Notes under the pieces: generated by a model
Databases searched by the model: none
What the model saw: only the letters and a program-made list of their open reading frames with translations
Told to the model about the DNA's origin: nothing
Source of the DNA: Algoriphagus limi
GTDB taxonomy: Bacteria; Bacteroidota; Bacteroidia; Cytophagales; Cyclobacteriaceae
Reading direction: 5' to 3'
Length of the DNA: 64,000 bases
Assembly (NCBI RefSeq): GCF_024919275.1
Contig: NZ_JANWGH010000003.1
Coordinates: 223,677 to 287,676 of the forward strand
In this document: piece by piece, positions 1 through 8,461 of the stretch
How positions within the stretch are numbered: the first letter of the stretch is position 1
Layout of the letters: every line of letters begins with the position of its first letter
Program-made: the position numbers and the translations under genes

Positions 1-1
1 T

Positions 2-916
2 CAACCCCTGTTCCAAAACTGGCTCGAATCCTCTTTTAGTATGAAACCCTGTTGGGTTTTAGAGGATGCCTTGATTCTTCAGGATACCGTTTTTTCTTGG
101 AGGGAATTACGTTTTTTCGATTCCCATACCCATGTTTATGGCTTGGGCCCCTTGCCTTTGGGGAAGCGAGTTTTGAATTGTGCCCTTCGAAAATGGAGAA
201 CCATCGAAGCGGGTATTTGGATCAAGGATGAGTGGAGTGCGAATTATTTTCATTGGATGACGGATTGTCTTCCGCGCATTTGGCAAGGTCTTGAAAAAGG
301 AATCACGGATCGAGTGATTTTGCATGAAGCCTATCAAAAACTCCCTTATGTAAGCCAAAGCCTTGAGATGATCGGGGTAACTCCTGTTTATTATTCTGCT
401 TCTGAAAATCTAAAAGTTAAAAAGCTAGTATTGACTTCCAGAACAGCAGAATTCCCTCATTTCAACCCAAAATACACCTTGGAGACCAGGGACAGAATTT
501 CTAAGATTTCTGAGAATCCCAGCCGGAAAGTTTACATCAGTCGCGAAAAAGCTCCTAAGCGTCGGGTGCTCAATGAAACGGAAGTAGAGTTGATGCTGCG
601 CAAAAGAGGATTTGAGATTTTTCATGCCGAAAATTTCTCAGTCCAGCAACAGGTAGAACTCATGGGCGAAACGCAATTGCTGGTTTCTTTGCACGGAGCC
701 GCTTTGACTAATATGATTTTTTTGCCTTCAGGAAGCCAAGTGTTGGAACTTCGCAATTATCATGATGATAAGACTAATTGCTATTTCAATTTAGCCAATG
801 CGCTCGGGCTATCTTATTATTATACCTTAAACGAAGGGACCGAGAAGAACACTATTTTGGCCGATTTCAACATAGATGTAGAATCTCTTGAAGAGGTTTT
901 GGATAGCATGGCTTGA
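2..916 (+). CDS. GT61-type (DUF563) glycosyltransferase, 5' partial
   Basis: Probable glycosyltransferase of the GT61/DUF563 group, which builds surface polysaccharide or glycan. The frame is open to the window edge: the codons before the first ATG (base 41) encode ordinary sequence (QPLFQNWLESSFS), so the true start probably lies upstream. Support for the family is the block around 'SANYFHWMTDCLPRIW' near residue 70, a mid-protein 'RKVYISREKAPKRRVLNE' segment, and the C-terminal 'LVSLHGAALTNMIFLPSGSQVLEL' region, where the HGA(A/G)LTN motif is the family hallmark. No signal peptide or membrane segment is visible, so it is probably cytosolic or membrane-associated. The next gene begins 93 bases on and is metabolically unrelated. 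Acceptor and donor sugars cannot be read from the sequence. Confidence 0.8.
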   Translation, partial: QPLFQNWLESSFSMKPCWVLEDALILQDTVFSWRELRFFDSHTHVYGLGPLPLGKRVLNCALRKWRTIEAGIWIKDEWSANYFHWMTDCLPRIWQGLEKGITDRVILHEAYQKLPYVSQSLEMIGVTPVYYSASENLKVKKLVLTSRTAEFPHFNPKYTLETRDRISKISENPSRKVYISREKAPKRRVLNETEVELMLRKRGFEIFHAENFSVQQQVELMGETQLLVSLHGAALTNMIFLPSGSQVLELRNYHDDKTNCYFNLANALGLSYYYTLNEGTEKNTILADFNIDVESLEEVLDSMA

Positions 917-1009
917 ATTGGGGAGAAAGCAAGGAGAATAGGTTTTTACTCGATTAAATCTTCTTTTTTTCCTATCTTCTAGAAAAAATTCTCAAACCCA
1001 AAAAAAACC

Positions 1010-2728
1010 ATGTCCAAGAAAAAACTCCGTAGTCAGGAGTGGTATGGCCGTACAGGAAAAGACGGCTTTATTTATCGCTCCTGGATGAAAAATCAAGGCC
1101 TTCCCCACCATCTTTTTGAAGGCGAAAAACCAGTCATCGGAATATGTAATACCTGGTCTGAATTCACTCCCTGTAATGCCCATTTTCGGGAATTAGCTGA
1201 ATCCATCAAACAAGGAATTTGGGAAGCTGGAGGATTTCCTTTGGAGTTTCCGGTCATGTCTTTGGGAGAGTGTTCCATCAAGCCTACGGCTATGCTTTTT
1301 AGAAATCTGGCTTCCATGGATGTGGAAGAAAGCATCCGTGCAAACCCTATGGATGGGGTAATTTTAATGTGTGGATGTGATAAGACCACTCCATCTTTGG
1401 TCATGGGTGCTGCTTCGGTTGATTTACCCACTTTGGTTGTTTCGGGAGGGCCTATGTTGGTGGGAAGGTTTAAGGGTAAAAAAATCGGCACATCCGATGT
1501 TTGGCGATTTGCAGAAGAATACAAATTAGGAAAGCTTTCTCAGGAAGAATTTATTGAGGCTGAAGCTGCCATGTCCCGTTCCAGAGGTCATTGCGCACCA
1601 ATGGGAACAGCTTCTACGATGGCTGCCATGGTGGAGGCTTTAGGTTTAGCTATGCCGGATAATGCTACCATTCCAGCTGCTGATTCCAGAAGGAAAGTTT
1701 TGGCACATATGGCTGGAATGCGGATTGTGGAGTTGGTCAAAGAAGATATGCGTATGAGCAAAATTCTCACCCGAAAAGCATTTGAAAATGCCATTATGGT
1801 CAATGCAGCTCTGGGAGGTTCTACCAACTTTATTCTGCATTTGACAGCCATCGCAAGAAGGATTGGAGTGGAGTTGGACTTGACGGATTTTGATCATTTT
1901 TCATCCCAAATTCCACTCATAGCCAACGTACAGCCATCAGGAGAGCATTGGGTGGAGGACTTATTTTATGCTGGAGGTTTACCGGCTGTGATGCGAGAAA
2001 TTCAATCCAAGCTTCATACAGAATGTATGACCGTCAATGGTAAAATACTTGGGCAAAACATCGAAAAGGCAGAGTGCTACGACCGAGATTTGATCGGAAC
2101 TTTGGAAAAACCCATCAAGCCGGATTCTGGAATTGCAGTACTTAAAGGAAACCTTTGTCCCCATGGAGCAGTGCTCAAACCATCTGCAGCAAGTCCGCAT
2201 CTTTTAACACATACAGGAAAGGCTGTGGTATTTGAAGATATTGATGATTACAAAGCACGGATTGATGATCCTGATTTAGAAGTGGATGAAACCTCTGTTT
2301 TGGTACTCAAAAATGTGGGACCAAAAGGCTATCCTGGAATGCCTGAGGTAGGGAATATGGGGTTGCCGGCTAAGCTTTTGCAAAAAGGGATTAAGGACAT
2401 GGTCCGTATTTCCGATGGTCGAATGAGTGGAACGGGATATGGGACAGTGGTGCTCCATGTTTCGCCGGAATCAGCCATTGGAGGGCCTTTGGCTTTGGTG
2501 CAAAATGGAGATTTGATCGAATTAGATGTGCCTAATCGTAGCCTGAATTTACTTATTCCTGAAAGTGAATTGGAACGGAGAATGGCGGAATTTAAGCCAA
2601 CTGAATTGCCTTATGATAGAGGCTATGTCAACCTATTCTTGGACCGGGTAAACCAAGCCCATGAAGGAGTTGATTTTGACTTTCTACAAGGAAGTTCCGG
2701 ATCGGAGGTGAAAAGGGACTCCCATTAA
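1010..2728 (+). CDS. IlvD/Edd-family sugar-acid dehydratase (L-arabinonate dehydratase type)
   Basis: Fe-S dehydratase of the IlvD/Edd family, 572 residues. The N-terminal layout (RSQEWYGR, RSWMKNQG, NTWSEFTPCNAHF) is that of L-arabinonate/other sugar-acid dehydratases rather than housekeeping dihydroxy-acid dehydratase. The three cysteines expected to hold the [2Fe-2S] cluster are Cys55 (TPCN), Cys123 (GCDKTTP) and Cys195 (GHCAPMGT). The C-terminal half has the family's 'SDGRMSGTGYG' loop. The likely reaction is dehydration of an aldonate to a 2-keto-3-deoxy acid. The SDR 37 bases downstream would suit a following oxidation step, which supports a sugar-acid catabolic role over branched-chain amino-acid synthesis. 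A weak -7-like box (TATCTTCT, 973-980) precedes it. Exact substrate is unknown. Confidence 0.85.
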   Translation: MSKKKLRSQEWYGRTGKDGFIYRSWMKNQGLPHHLFEGEKPVIGICNTWSEFTPCNAHFRELAESIKQGIWEAGGFPLEFPVMSLGECSIKPTAMLFRNLASMDVEESIRANPMDGVILMCGCDKTTPSLVMGAASVDLPTLVVSGGPMLVGRFKGKKIGTSDVWRFAEEYKLGKLSQEEFIEAEAAMSRSRGHCAPMGTASTMAAMVEALGLAMPDNATIPAADSRRKVLAHMAGMRIVELVKEDMRMSKILTRKAFENAIMVNAALGGSTNFILHLTAIARRIGVELDLTDFDHFSSQIPLIANVQPSGEHWVEDLFYAGGLPAVMREIQSKLHTECMTVNGKILGQNIEKAECYDRDLIGTLEKPIKPDSGIAVLKGNLCPHGAVLKPSAASPHLLTHTGKAVVFEDIDDYKARIDDPDLEVDETSVLVLKNVGPKGYPGMPEVGNMGLPAKLLQKGIKDMVRISDGRMSGTGYGTVVLHVSPESAIGGPLALVQNGDLIELDVPNRSLNLLIPESELERRMAEFKPTELPYDRGYVNLFLDRVNQAHEGVDFDFLQGSSGSEVKRDSH

Positions 2729-2765
2729 TTTAATAAAACCCTTCGAGGGCTAAATGAATACAAAA

Positions 2766-3527
2766 ATGAAAAGTCCAAAGACAGTAATTATCACAGGGGC
2801 AGGCCAAGGAATAGGTTTGGAAATTGCCCGAAAAATGCTTGAAAATGGATCTCAGGTTGTAATTAATGATTCCGAGAAAAGCTTGGTGGAGGATGCTGTA
2901 GCCAACCTTTCAAGAGTAGGAAAAGGTAGTGTGATTGGATGTTCGGGTGATGCGGCATCAGACTCAGTCATTCAAGAAATGGTCGACTTGGCTTTGCATC
3001 ATTTTGGAAAAATAGATCAGGTAGTTGCCAATGCCGGGATTACCCTTTTTGGAAATTTTTTGGAATACAATCGGGAGGATTTTATGGAAGTGATGAGAGT
3101 AAATCAAGCCGGCACTTTCTTTTTGGTGCAAGCTGTAGCCCGAGTGATGAAAAGACAAGAAGAGGGAGGTTCGATTCTGTTGACTTCTTCTGTAACAGCG
3201 CATCAAAGCCACGAAAATCTAACCGCCTATGCGATGAGTAAGGCGGCAATTGAGATGCTAGCCAAAAATCTGGTTATGGAATTAGCACCTCATGGAATTC
3301 GGATCAATGCTATTGCTCCTGGGGCAACTCTTACGGAACGAACCACCACTGACCCTGACTATGCTAAAATCTGGTCACAGTTAACCCCATTGGGAAGGCC
3401 GGCGTCCACAACTGACATTGCAGAAGCAGCAGCCTTTTTACTATCCGATGCGGCTAGGCACATCACAGGTCAGACTTTGGTAATTGACGGAGGCTGGACT
3501 TCTGTAAGCCCTTCTCCTTATTCCTAA
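2766..3527 (+). CDS. SDR-family NAD(P)-dependent oxidoreductase
   Basis: Classical short-chain dehydrogenase/reductase, 253 residues from the ATG at 2766. An upstream in-frame ATG at 2754 would add four residues (MNTK), and the choice is uncertain. Visible motifs are TGAGQGIG (cofactor binding, residues 10-17), NAG in 'VVANAGIT', the catalytic Ser in 'LLTSSVTA' and YAMSK (Tyr-x-x-x-Lys). The C-terminus has the common 'ITGQTLVIDGGWT' ending of classical SDRs. It follows the dehydratase by 37 bases and precedes the acetoacetate-decarboxylase-like gene by 13, so the four genes from 1010 to 4984 probably form one operon. By context it may oxidise a 2-keto-3-deoxy sugar acid or the parent sugar; that is inference. 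Confidence 0.85.
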   Translation: MKSPKTVIITGAGQGIGLEIARKMLENGSQVVINDSEKSLVEDAVANLSRVGKGSVIGCSGDAASDSVIQEMVDLALHHFGKIDQVVANAGITLFGNFLEYNREDFMEVMRVNQAGTFFLVQAVARVMKRQEEGGSILLTSSVTAHQSHENLTAYAMSKAAIEMLAKNLVMELAPHGIRINAIAPGATLTERTTTDPDYAKIWSQLTPLGRPASTTDIAEAAAFLLSDAARHITGQTLVIDGGWTSVSPSPYS

Positions 3528-3540
3528 ATTGAGCTGATCT

Positions 3541-4209
3541 ATGACGGAGCCTCTTTCGAAAGATTCGGTTCAAAAATCCCCTGCACCTTGGGATTTAAAA
3601 GGTGAGGGCGTGATTTTGGTCTATAAATTTTCCAAAAAATGGATTAAGGAAAAAGGGCAATTGCCGGAGTATTTGAAGGGGAAATTTTCAGGTGGTTTAG
3701 GCTACCTTATGTTGGTTAATTACACTCAAAGTCCTGTGGGGGCCTATCGGGAATTATTGTTTATCCCTGGAAAATTCAAGCTAAAAGGTAAGCAGTCCAT
3801 CACCCGTATTTTTGTGGATTCGGAGCAAAGCACCCAAAATGGTAGAGCCAATTGGGGGATTCCTAAAGAGACTATGGACTTTGATTGGGTAGAGGATGAT
3901 GGGGAAATCAAAATTCAGGTAAAATCTCAAGGGGAGTACTTTTTCTCCTGTGAGATCAAACATTTTGGATTTCCATTTCCTGCAAGCACAAAGCTTCTTC
4001 CTATTGACCTTTATCAGCAGTGGGAGGGGAAAGGATTTTACACGAAACCTTCCGGAAAAGGGAAGGCCAAGTTGGCGAGGGTGAAGATTCATGAAGTCAA
4101 TCCGAAATTTTTTCCTCCGGTAGATCAAATCAAACCGCTATTAGCAGTTCATATCCGCCCTTTTCAAATTCATTTCCCAAAACCGATCATTCATGAGGGG
4201 AGCATTTAG
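3541..4209 (+). CDS. Acetoacetate decarboxylase-like protein
   Basis: Member of the acetoacetate decarboxylase (ADC) superfamily, 222 residues. The fold's typical segments are visible: 'AYRELLFIPGKF' near residues 69-80 and 'GRANWGIPKETMDFDW' near 101-116. The lysine of G(F/I)PK (Lys109) aligns with the Schiff-base lysine region of true ADC, but the following residue is Glu instead of the second Lys of clostridial ADC. It may therefore act on another keto acid or have hydratase/aldolase activity, as several ADC-like proteins do. No signal peptide. Its last 17 bases overlap the start of the next SDR, a sign of translational coupling. It sits in the dehydratase/SDR operon. Confidence 0.75.
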   Translation: MTEPLSKDSVQKSPAPWDLKGEGVILVYKFSKKWIKEKGQLPEYLKGKFSGGLGYLMLVNYTQSPVGAYRELLFIPGKFKLKGKQSITRIFVDSEQSTQNGRANWGIPKETMDFDWVEDDGEIKIQVKSQGEYFFSCEIKHFGFPFPASTKLLPIDLYQQWEGKGFYTKPSGKGKAKLARVKIHEVNPKFFPPVDQIKPLLAVHIRPFQIHFPKPIIHEGSI

Positions 4210-4984
4210 CCAGAAAAATATCATCGTCACAGGTGCTGCCTCAGGAATAGGAAAGGAGTTGGTAAGGCTATTAAATGGGCAGCAGGCACAGATTTTAGCA
4301 GCGGATTTTTCGGAAGAAGGTTTGGATGAATTGGAAAAGGAATTTCCAGGTATTCAGATTCTAAAAGTAGACTTAAGTCAAAAGGAGGGGAATCAAAAGA
4401 TTTTGGATTGGGTTCGGACACATTGGACTCGAGTGGACGTGAGCATAGCTAATGCAGGAAAGGCGGAATATGGCTTAGCCGAGCAGCAAAACTGGAGGGA
4501 AATGGATCAGCTTTTTCAGCTCAATGTATTTAGTCCCATACAGTTGGGAATGGAATTGCGTCAGTTGCTGAAAGAAAATTTTGGAAGACATGTGATTGTG
4601 GCTTCGGCTATTTCCTATTGGACGGTGCCGGGTTATAGTATTTATGCTGCAAGTAAATCTTCCTTATTACAATGGGCTCGTACGGTTTGGAAAGAGTCAG
4701 GAGGTGATTGGTTGACTTTGGTCTTTCCAATCGCTACAGACACGCATTTTTTTGATGCGGCAGGCAAATCCATTCCCAAGGCATTTCCCATTCAAAGACC
4801 CCAAAAAGTAGCAGAAAATATCCTTAATGGGATTATCCGGCGAAAAAAACGTATTTTCCCTTCTAACTTATTTCCATGGATGATGAATTTGGATCGCTTT
4901 CTCTTTTTGATCCAACCGATTTATCAGTCTATTGAAAGAAAAAAATTGAAGAAATGGGTTCTAAACAATCCTAAAAATGAATAA
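4193..4984 (+). CDS. SDR-family oxidoreductase
   Basis: Second short-chain dehydrogenase of this operon, 263 residues, starting inside the 3' end of the ADC-like gene. It has TGAASGIGKE for cofactor binding, 'SIANAGKAEYG' (NAG motif), Ser in 'IVASAISYW' and YAASK as catalytic Tyr-Lys. The C-terminal part (residues about 215-263) is unlike classical SDRs: it is basic and has two hydrophobic stretches (SNLFPWMMNLDRFLFLIQPI), as in SDRs that act on lipid-like or membrane-bound substrates. The ADC-like/SDR coupling suggests that they work on the same keto compound. Substrate unknown. Confidence 0.8.
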   Translation: MRGAFSQKNIIVTGAASGIGKELVRLLNGQQAQILAADFSEEGLDELEKEFPGIQILKVDLSQKEGNQKILDWVRTHWTRVDVSIANAGKAEYGLAEQQNWREMDQLFQLNVFSPIQLGMELRQLLKENFGRHVIVASAISYWTVPGYSIYAASKSSLLQWARTVWKESGGDWLTLVFPIATDTHFFDAAGKSIPKAFPIQRPQKVAENILNGIIRRKKRIFPSNLFPWMMNLDRFLFLIQPIYQSIERKKLKKWVLNNPKNE

Positions 4985-5009
4985 GTTAGCTAATCTAACC
5001 CTTTAAAAA

Positions 5010-5651
5010 ATGAATAAGTCTTACCTCTTTATTTTGGCGATTCTGGCGACTTTAGCCTGTTCTCCAAAGATGCCCGATACCCTTCCTTTTCAGGTTGCAA
5101 AAGCCTATGGCTTTGAGAATTTTGATGAGCTGAAGTCGATTTCTTATACTTGGAATGTACAGCGGGATTCGGTGAATGTTTTTTCAAGAAATTGGTCTTG
5201 GGATATCAAAAATCGGATGGTTACCTACTCCGGGCCTGATACCACATTCACCTACAGTCAGGATTTACCCAAGGAATCCCTTCCTGATGCAGACAAGGGT
5301 TTTGTGAATGATAAGTATTGGTGCATGATGCCCTTTCAACTGGCTTGGGATTCAGGATATGAATATGAGGTGACTGAAAATGTACCGACACCCCTTCACC
5401 AGCAGAATTCTACCAAGTTGACGGTGGTTTATGGCTCAGGGGATGGCTATACCCCGGGAGATGCCTATGATTTGTACCTGGATGAAAACTATCATATTCT
5501 AGAGTGGACTTACAGAAGACAAAATGCTCCGGAGGGAAGAACCTGGACCTGGGAAAATCTTCAGGATTTCGGTCCGATTAAATTAGCAACCGATCATCGG
5601 GACGGAGCTGGGAACCGCTTTATTTGGATTTCTGATGTGAAAGTAGAGTAG
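5010..5651 (+). CDS. Hypothetical lipoprotein
   Basis: 213-residue exported lipoprotein of unknown function. The N-terminus is a short basic start, a hydrophobic stretch and a lipobox ending LATLAC (Cys17), so it is probably anchored in the outer or inner membrane. The mature part is rich in aromatic residues and beta-type sequence (SYTWNVQRDSV, NRMVTYSGPDTTFTYS, WTYRRQNAPEGRTWTWENL), typical of Bacteroidota lipoproteins with a beta-sandwich or LolA-like fold. I do not recognise a named family. It lies 25 bases after the SDR and is closed by a strong terminator, so it may be the last gene of the operon. Confidence 0.7.
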   Translation: MNKSYLFILAILATLACSPKMPDTLPFQVAKAYGFENFDELKSISYTWNVQRDSVNVFSRNWSWDIKNRMVTYSGPDTTFTYSQDLPKESLPDADKGFVNDKYWCMMPFQLAWDSGYEYEVTENVPTPLHQQNSTKLTVVYGSGDGYTPGDAYDLYLDENYHILEWTYRRQNAPEGRTWTWENLQDFGPIKLATDHRDGAGNRFIWISDVKVE

Positions 5652-5677
5652 TTTGACAACTGCTCAAAAATTATCGA

Positions 5678-5706
5678 CCACCTCAATTTTGGGGTGGTTT
5701 TTTTGT
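5678..5706 (+). terminator. Rho-independent terminator after 5010-5651
   Basis: Stem ACCACC/GGTGGT (5678-5683 and 5694-5699) followed by a run of T. The inner ten bases, TCAATTTTGG, extend the stem by a U-G, a C-G and an A-U pair and leave a four-base loop. The same inner ten bases occur in the terminator after rplS. Confidence 0.85.
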
Positions 5707-6036
5707 TGTCCTAAATGTAAAAACGGATGAGGTGGAGAAGATTAACCCGGATTATGCATCTACCAAATCTCCTTTCACCATTATTAAGCAGGATTATCCA
5801 TTCTTTTGGAAGTCGAAGGATTTGATCACTCTCTTTTTCTCTTTTGCAGAAATAGCGCGGACCATAATATCCGGATGTTGCAAATGGGTTTAGAGGAGTT
5901 TTATAGCGGATAGCTATTGGATTAATCTTTTGAAGTTTACCAAGAGTTAATTAAGTGGCTAATCAAAGCTAAAATGCCGCTAGTTAACAATTAGCATATT
6001 CAAAAATTTTGGTAAATTTTTAAAAATATCCAGACC
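5707..6036. other. Intergenic stretch, possible decayed coding remnant
   Basis: About 330 bases with no intact gene. On the + strand, 5708-5893 stays open for some 60 codons and reads like protein (for example EVEKINPDYASTKSPF), but it has no start codon and ends at a TAG at 5891. It may be the remains of a lost gene; I do not recognise it. Further on the sequence is AT-rich. A weak -7-like box (TAAATTTT, 6013-6020) stands before the gene at 6037. Confidence 0.3.
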
Positions 6037-6924
6037 ATGAAAAAATCCAGAAGAAGCTTTCTAACCCAATCAGGTCTGCTCTTGGGGGCAGGTTTGACTA
6101 TCAATCCTATTTGGTCTTTTGCTCAATCCGAACAAAGAGAAATTACAGTTGGGGAAATCATGGATGCCTTTATCGGTCAGGTTTCTGGAGCTCCTTTTCC
6201 TCAAACGGTGGATACTTTAAAAGTAGGTTCTCGAGATCAGATAGTGACTGGTGTGGTGACGACCATGTTTGCCACTATGGAGGTAATTGAGCGAGCGATA
6301 GCATTGCAGGCAAACTTTATCATCCCTCATGAGCCCACTTTTTTCAATCATTTGGATGAAACAGAATGGTTGGAAAAGGATGCGGTTTTTCAAAGAAAGT
6401 ATGATTTGATGAAAGAAAACGGGATTGCCCTATGGAGAAATCATGATTACATTCATCGATTGGCGGATGATGGAGTTCGCCTTGGGGTGGTGAAAGATTT
6501 AGAGTGGGAGGCTTATTATCAAGCAAACAGTCCGATTTTAAACATTCCTCAAACTAATCTCGCTTCTTTAATCCACCACTTGAAAAGTAAATTGGATGTG
6601 CCCGCGATGCGCTATGTAGGTGATTTGGATCAATCCTGTGAAAAAGTCCTATTAATTCCCGGAGCAGCGGGAGGAATAGCGCAGCTTGAAGGAATAATGA
6701 AGTATAATCCCGATGTGCTGATATGTGGGGAATCCAATGAATGGGAGACTCCTGAGTATGTGCGTGCTGCTAATTCGCAAGGGAAAAAGCTGAGTATGAT
6801 CGTCATCGGGCATTCCGCTAGCGAAGAAGGAGGTTCCGAGTTTCTAGAGACTTGGCTAGAGTCCCAATTTCCTGGATTACCCGTATTCCATGTTCCTTCC
6901 GGGAATTCTTTGGAAATTATTTAA
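6037..6924 (+). CDS. NIF3-family (dinuclear metal centre) protein with Tat-type signal
   Basis: 295 residues. The N-terminus 'KKSRRSFLTQSG' followed by a hydrophobic stretch and 'SFAQS' is a Tat-type export signal with a probable cleavage site near residue 30. The mature part matches the NIF3/YqfO family: the first metal-binding block is 'FIIPHEPTFFNH', and the C-terminal block is 'IVIGHSASEEGGSEFLETWL' (canonical GHxxSE). 'CEKVLLIPGAAGGIAQLEG' is the conserved central segment. NIF3 proteins are normally cytosolic hexamers with two metal ions, so an exported version is unusual. The metal ligands look intact, which suggests an active exported hydrolase. It stands alone in a 1 kb transcription unit. 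Confidence 0.8.
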   Translation: MKKSRRSFLTQSGLLLGAGLTINPIWSFAQSEQREITVGEIMDAFIGQVSGAPFPQTVDTLKVGSRDQIVTGVVTTMFATMEVIERAIALQANFIIPHEPTFFNHLDETEWLEKDAVFQRKYDLMKENGIALWRNHDYIHRLADDGVRLGVVKDLEWEAYYQANSPILNIPQTNLASLIHHLKSKLDVPAMRYVGDLDQSCEKVLLIPGAAGGIAQLEGIMKYNPDVLICGESNEWETPEYVRAANSQGKKLSMIVIGHSASEEGGSEFLETWLESQFPGLPVFHVPSGNSLEII

Positions 6925-6991
6925 GGGTGAGGCTAATATTTACGAATTGAATTTTTGGAATTGGGTGTTATTAGAACCTGTCTGAGATATT

Positions 6992-7531
6992 CTACCTTGA
7001 CTCTTTCAAATACAAGATGAGGTTGTTGTAGTCAATGATAGCTTCATTATCTGATAGGATATCGGCACCGATGATTCCATCTGTTTCCTTAATGCCAAGG
7101 CTATTAAAGGCATTGTTTACATGATTAAGATTCATCAGGGTCAATTTTTGGTTTTCAATTTTTATGCTTCCGATTTCGATGGTGTTATTTCCGGAGTCTT
7201 CCATTCTGAGATTGGCACCTCCTGCTCCAGTTCCTGTACTTTGAGCAGCTCTTGATTTCATATTGAATTTATTCTTGCGCTTGGTTTCTATAATCGTTAC
7301 CCCTGCACCAGTATCTAAAATGAAGTTTGCATCTACTCCATTAATCTTGCCTTTTAAATGTAGGTGACCTGATTTTTCTTTTTCCATCTGCACCTTGGTG
7401 TAGCCACTTTCAATTAGATATTCCGAAAGAGTAGCGATTGGTTTTAGGTTGGAAGAAATGTCTTCTTTCTGCTTTTCCGTGCAATTAGATAGTAAAATTG
7501 AAATGGTGCAGATTAAAAGAATTTTTTTCAT
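6992..7531 (-). CDS. Retropepsin-like aspartic protease, lipoprotein
   Basis: 179 residues. A signal with lipobox 'ISILLSNC' (Cys17) predicts a lipid-anchored periplasmic or outer-membrane protein. Residues about 60-175 form a single retropepsin-like (clan AA) domain: 'ANFILDTGAGVTIIE' contains the DTGA catalytic motif, and 'DGIIGADILSDNEAIIDYNNLILYL' is the typical second hydrophobic Gly-Ala-Asp segment. With one catalytic Asp per chain it must act as a dimer. Bacteroidota carry many such proteins of unknown substrate. It is convergent with the gene at 6037 and lies downstream of the tRNA on the same strand. Confidence 0.75.
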   Translation of the reverse strand: MKKILLICTISILLSNCTEKQKEDISSNLKPIATLSEYLIESGYTKVQMEKEKSGHLHLKGKINGVDANFILDTGAGVTIIETKRKNKFNMKSRAAQSTGTGAGGANLRMEDSGNNTIEIGSIKIENQKLTLMNLNHVNNAFNSLGIKETDGIIGADILSDNEAIIDYNNLILYLKESR

Positions 7532-7600
7532 TCTTGATCGGTTTTTTGATTTTGTAGGATTTCAAAAAATCTCAAGTTTTTCATATTGGAAAGAGATAAG

Positions 7601-7672
7601 TAGCCCCGACAGGAATCGAACCTGTATCTAAAGTTTAGGAAACTTCTATTCTATCCATTGAACTACGGGGCC
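7601..7672 (-). tRNA. tRNA-Arg (anticodon CCT)
   Basis: 72-base cloverleaf on the minus strand. The acceptor stem is GGCCCCG pairing with CGGGGCT, with a G-U first pair and discriminator A. The five-pair anticodon stem GAAGT/ACTTT encloses loop TTCCTAA, giving anticodon CCT. The T arm contains GTTCGAATC. The CCA end is not encoded: the bases after the discriminator are CTT. The gene stands alone between the aspartic protease and rpsP. Confidence 0.93.
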
Positions 7673-7800
7673 ATAGGCAAGATCACCACCTTTAAGAATT
7701 AATTTTTTCAAAGCTTTAATCCAAACAGGCTACAACTGATCCTAAAGGACCTGCAAGATACTAGAAATGCCAAAAAACCCGCAAATATTCTAGAGTCAAC

Positions 7801-7832
7801 TTATGGGGATTCAGAGTTTTACCCTATCTTTG
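7801..7832 (+). promoter_or_regulatory. Promoter of the rpsP operon
   Basis: A perfect Bacteroidota -7 box TAnnTTTG (TATCTTTG, 7825-7832), with a weak -33 element near 7801 (TTATG) at a 21-base spacing. It predicts a transcript start near 7840 and a leader of about 47 bases. Confidence 0.65.
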
Positions 7833-7845
7833 CACTCCAAATTTA

Positions 7846-7864
7846 GGATGGACGGGTTCCATCC
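7846..7864 (+). promoter_or_regulatory. Leader hairpin ahead of rpsP
   Basis: GGATGGA (7846-7852) and TCCATCC (7858-7864) form a seven-pair stem with loop CGGGT, immediately after the predicted transcript start and 22 bases before the rpsP ATG. It is well placed for ribosomal-protein autoregulation or for 5'-end protection. The role is inference. Confidence 0.45.
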
Positions 7865-7886
7865 ATTAAACAAACAATAACAAACT

Positions 7887-8447
7887 ATGTCAGTAAAAAT
7901 CAGATTAGCACGTCGAGGCAGAAAGAAAATGGCCATCTACGACGTGGTTGTCGCTGATGCGAGAGCTCCACGGGATGGACGCTTCATCGAGAAAATCGGA
8001 ACTTACAATCCGAACACGAACCCTGCATCGATCAACATCAACAATGAGCGCGCTCTACAGTGGTTGTTGAACGGAGCCCAGCCTACCGATACGGTAAAGG
8101 CAATGCTGTCTTACAGAGGGGTAATGCTTAAAAAACACCTCCAAATCGGAGTGGTGAAAGGTGCGATCACGCAAGAACAAGCGGACGCGAAATTTGAGGC
8201 TTGGTTGTCTGAGAAAGAAGCTAAGATTCAAAGCAAGGTAGACTCAATCGGTAAAGCGAAAGAAGAAGCTCGTCAAAAAGCTCTTGAAGCTGAAGCCGCT
8301 AAGAATCAGGCTCGTCTTGATGCGATCAAAGCAAGAGAAGAAGAGGCAAAAGCAGCAGCTGCTGCAGCCGAAGCTCCTGCTGAAGAAGCCGCTGAAGATG
8401 CTGCTCCTGAAGCTTCCGCAGAAGGCGAAGAAGCTACAGAAGCTTAA
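7887..8447 (+). CDS. rpsP: 30S ribosomal protein S16 with acidic C-terminal extension
   Basis: Ribosomal protein bS16 of the small subunit body. The first 80-100 residues are the S16 domain ([20 protein letters not shown], '[15 protein letters not shown]', '[15 protein letters not shown]'). The protein is 186 residues against about 80-90 for the usual bacterial S16. The extra C-terminal half is charged helix followed by an Ala/Glu-rich tail ([22 protein letters not shown]), as seen in other Bacteroidota. First gene of the conserved rpsP-rimM-trmD-rplS operon; rimM begins 14 bases downstream. Confidence 0.97.
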   Translation: MSVKIRLARRGRKKMAIYDVVVADARAPRDGRFIEKIGTYNPNTNPASININNERALQWLLNGAQPTDTVKAMLSYRGVMLKKHLQIGVVKGAITQEQADAKFEAWLSEKEAKIQSKVDSIGKAKEEARQKALEAEAAKNQARLDAIKAREEEAKAAAAAAEAPAEEAAEDAAPEASAEGEEATEA

Positions 8448-8461
8448 TATAAAATCTCCCC

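Noticed and set aside
1010-2728. Dehydratase considered as ilvD of branched-chain synthesis
   Set aside because: N-terminal motifs and the SDR/ADC-like neighbours fit sugar-acid dehydratases better, and no other ilv gene is present.
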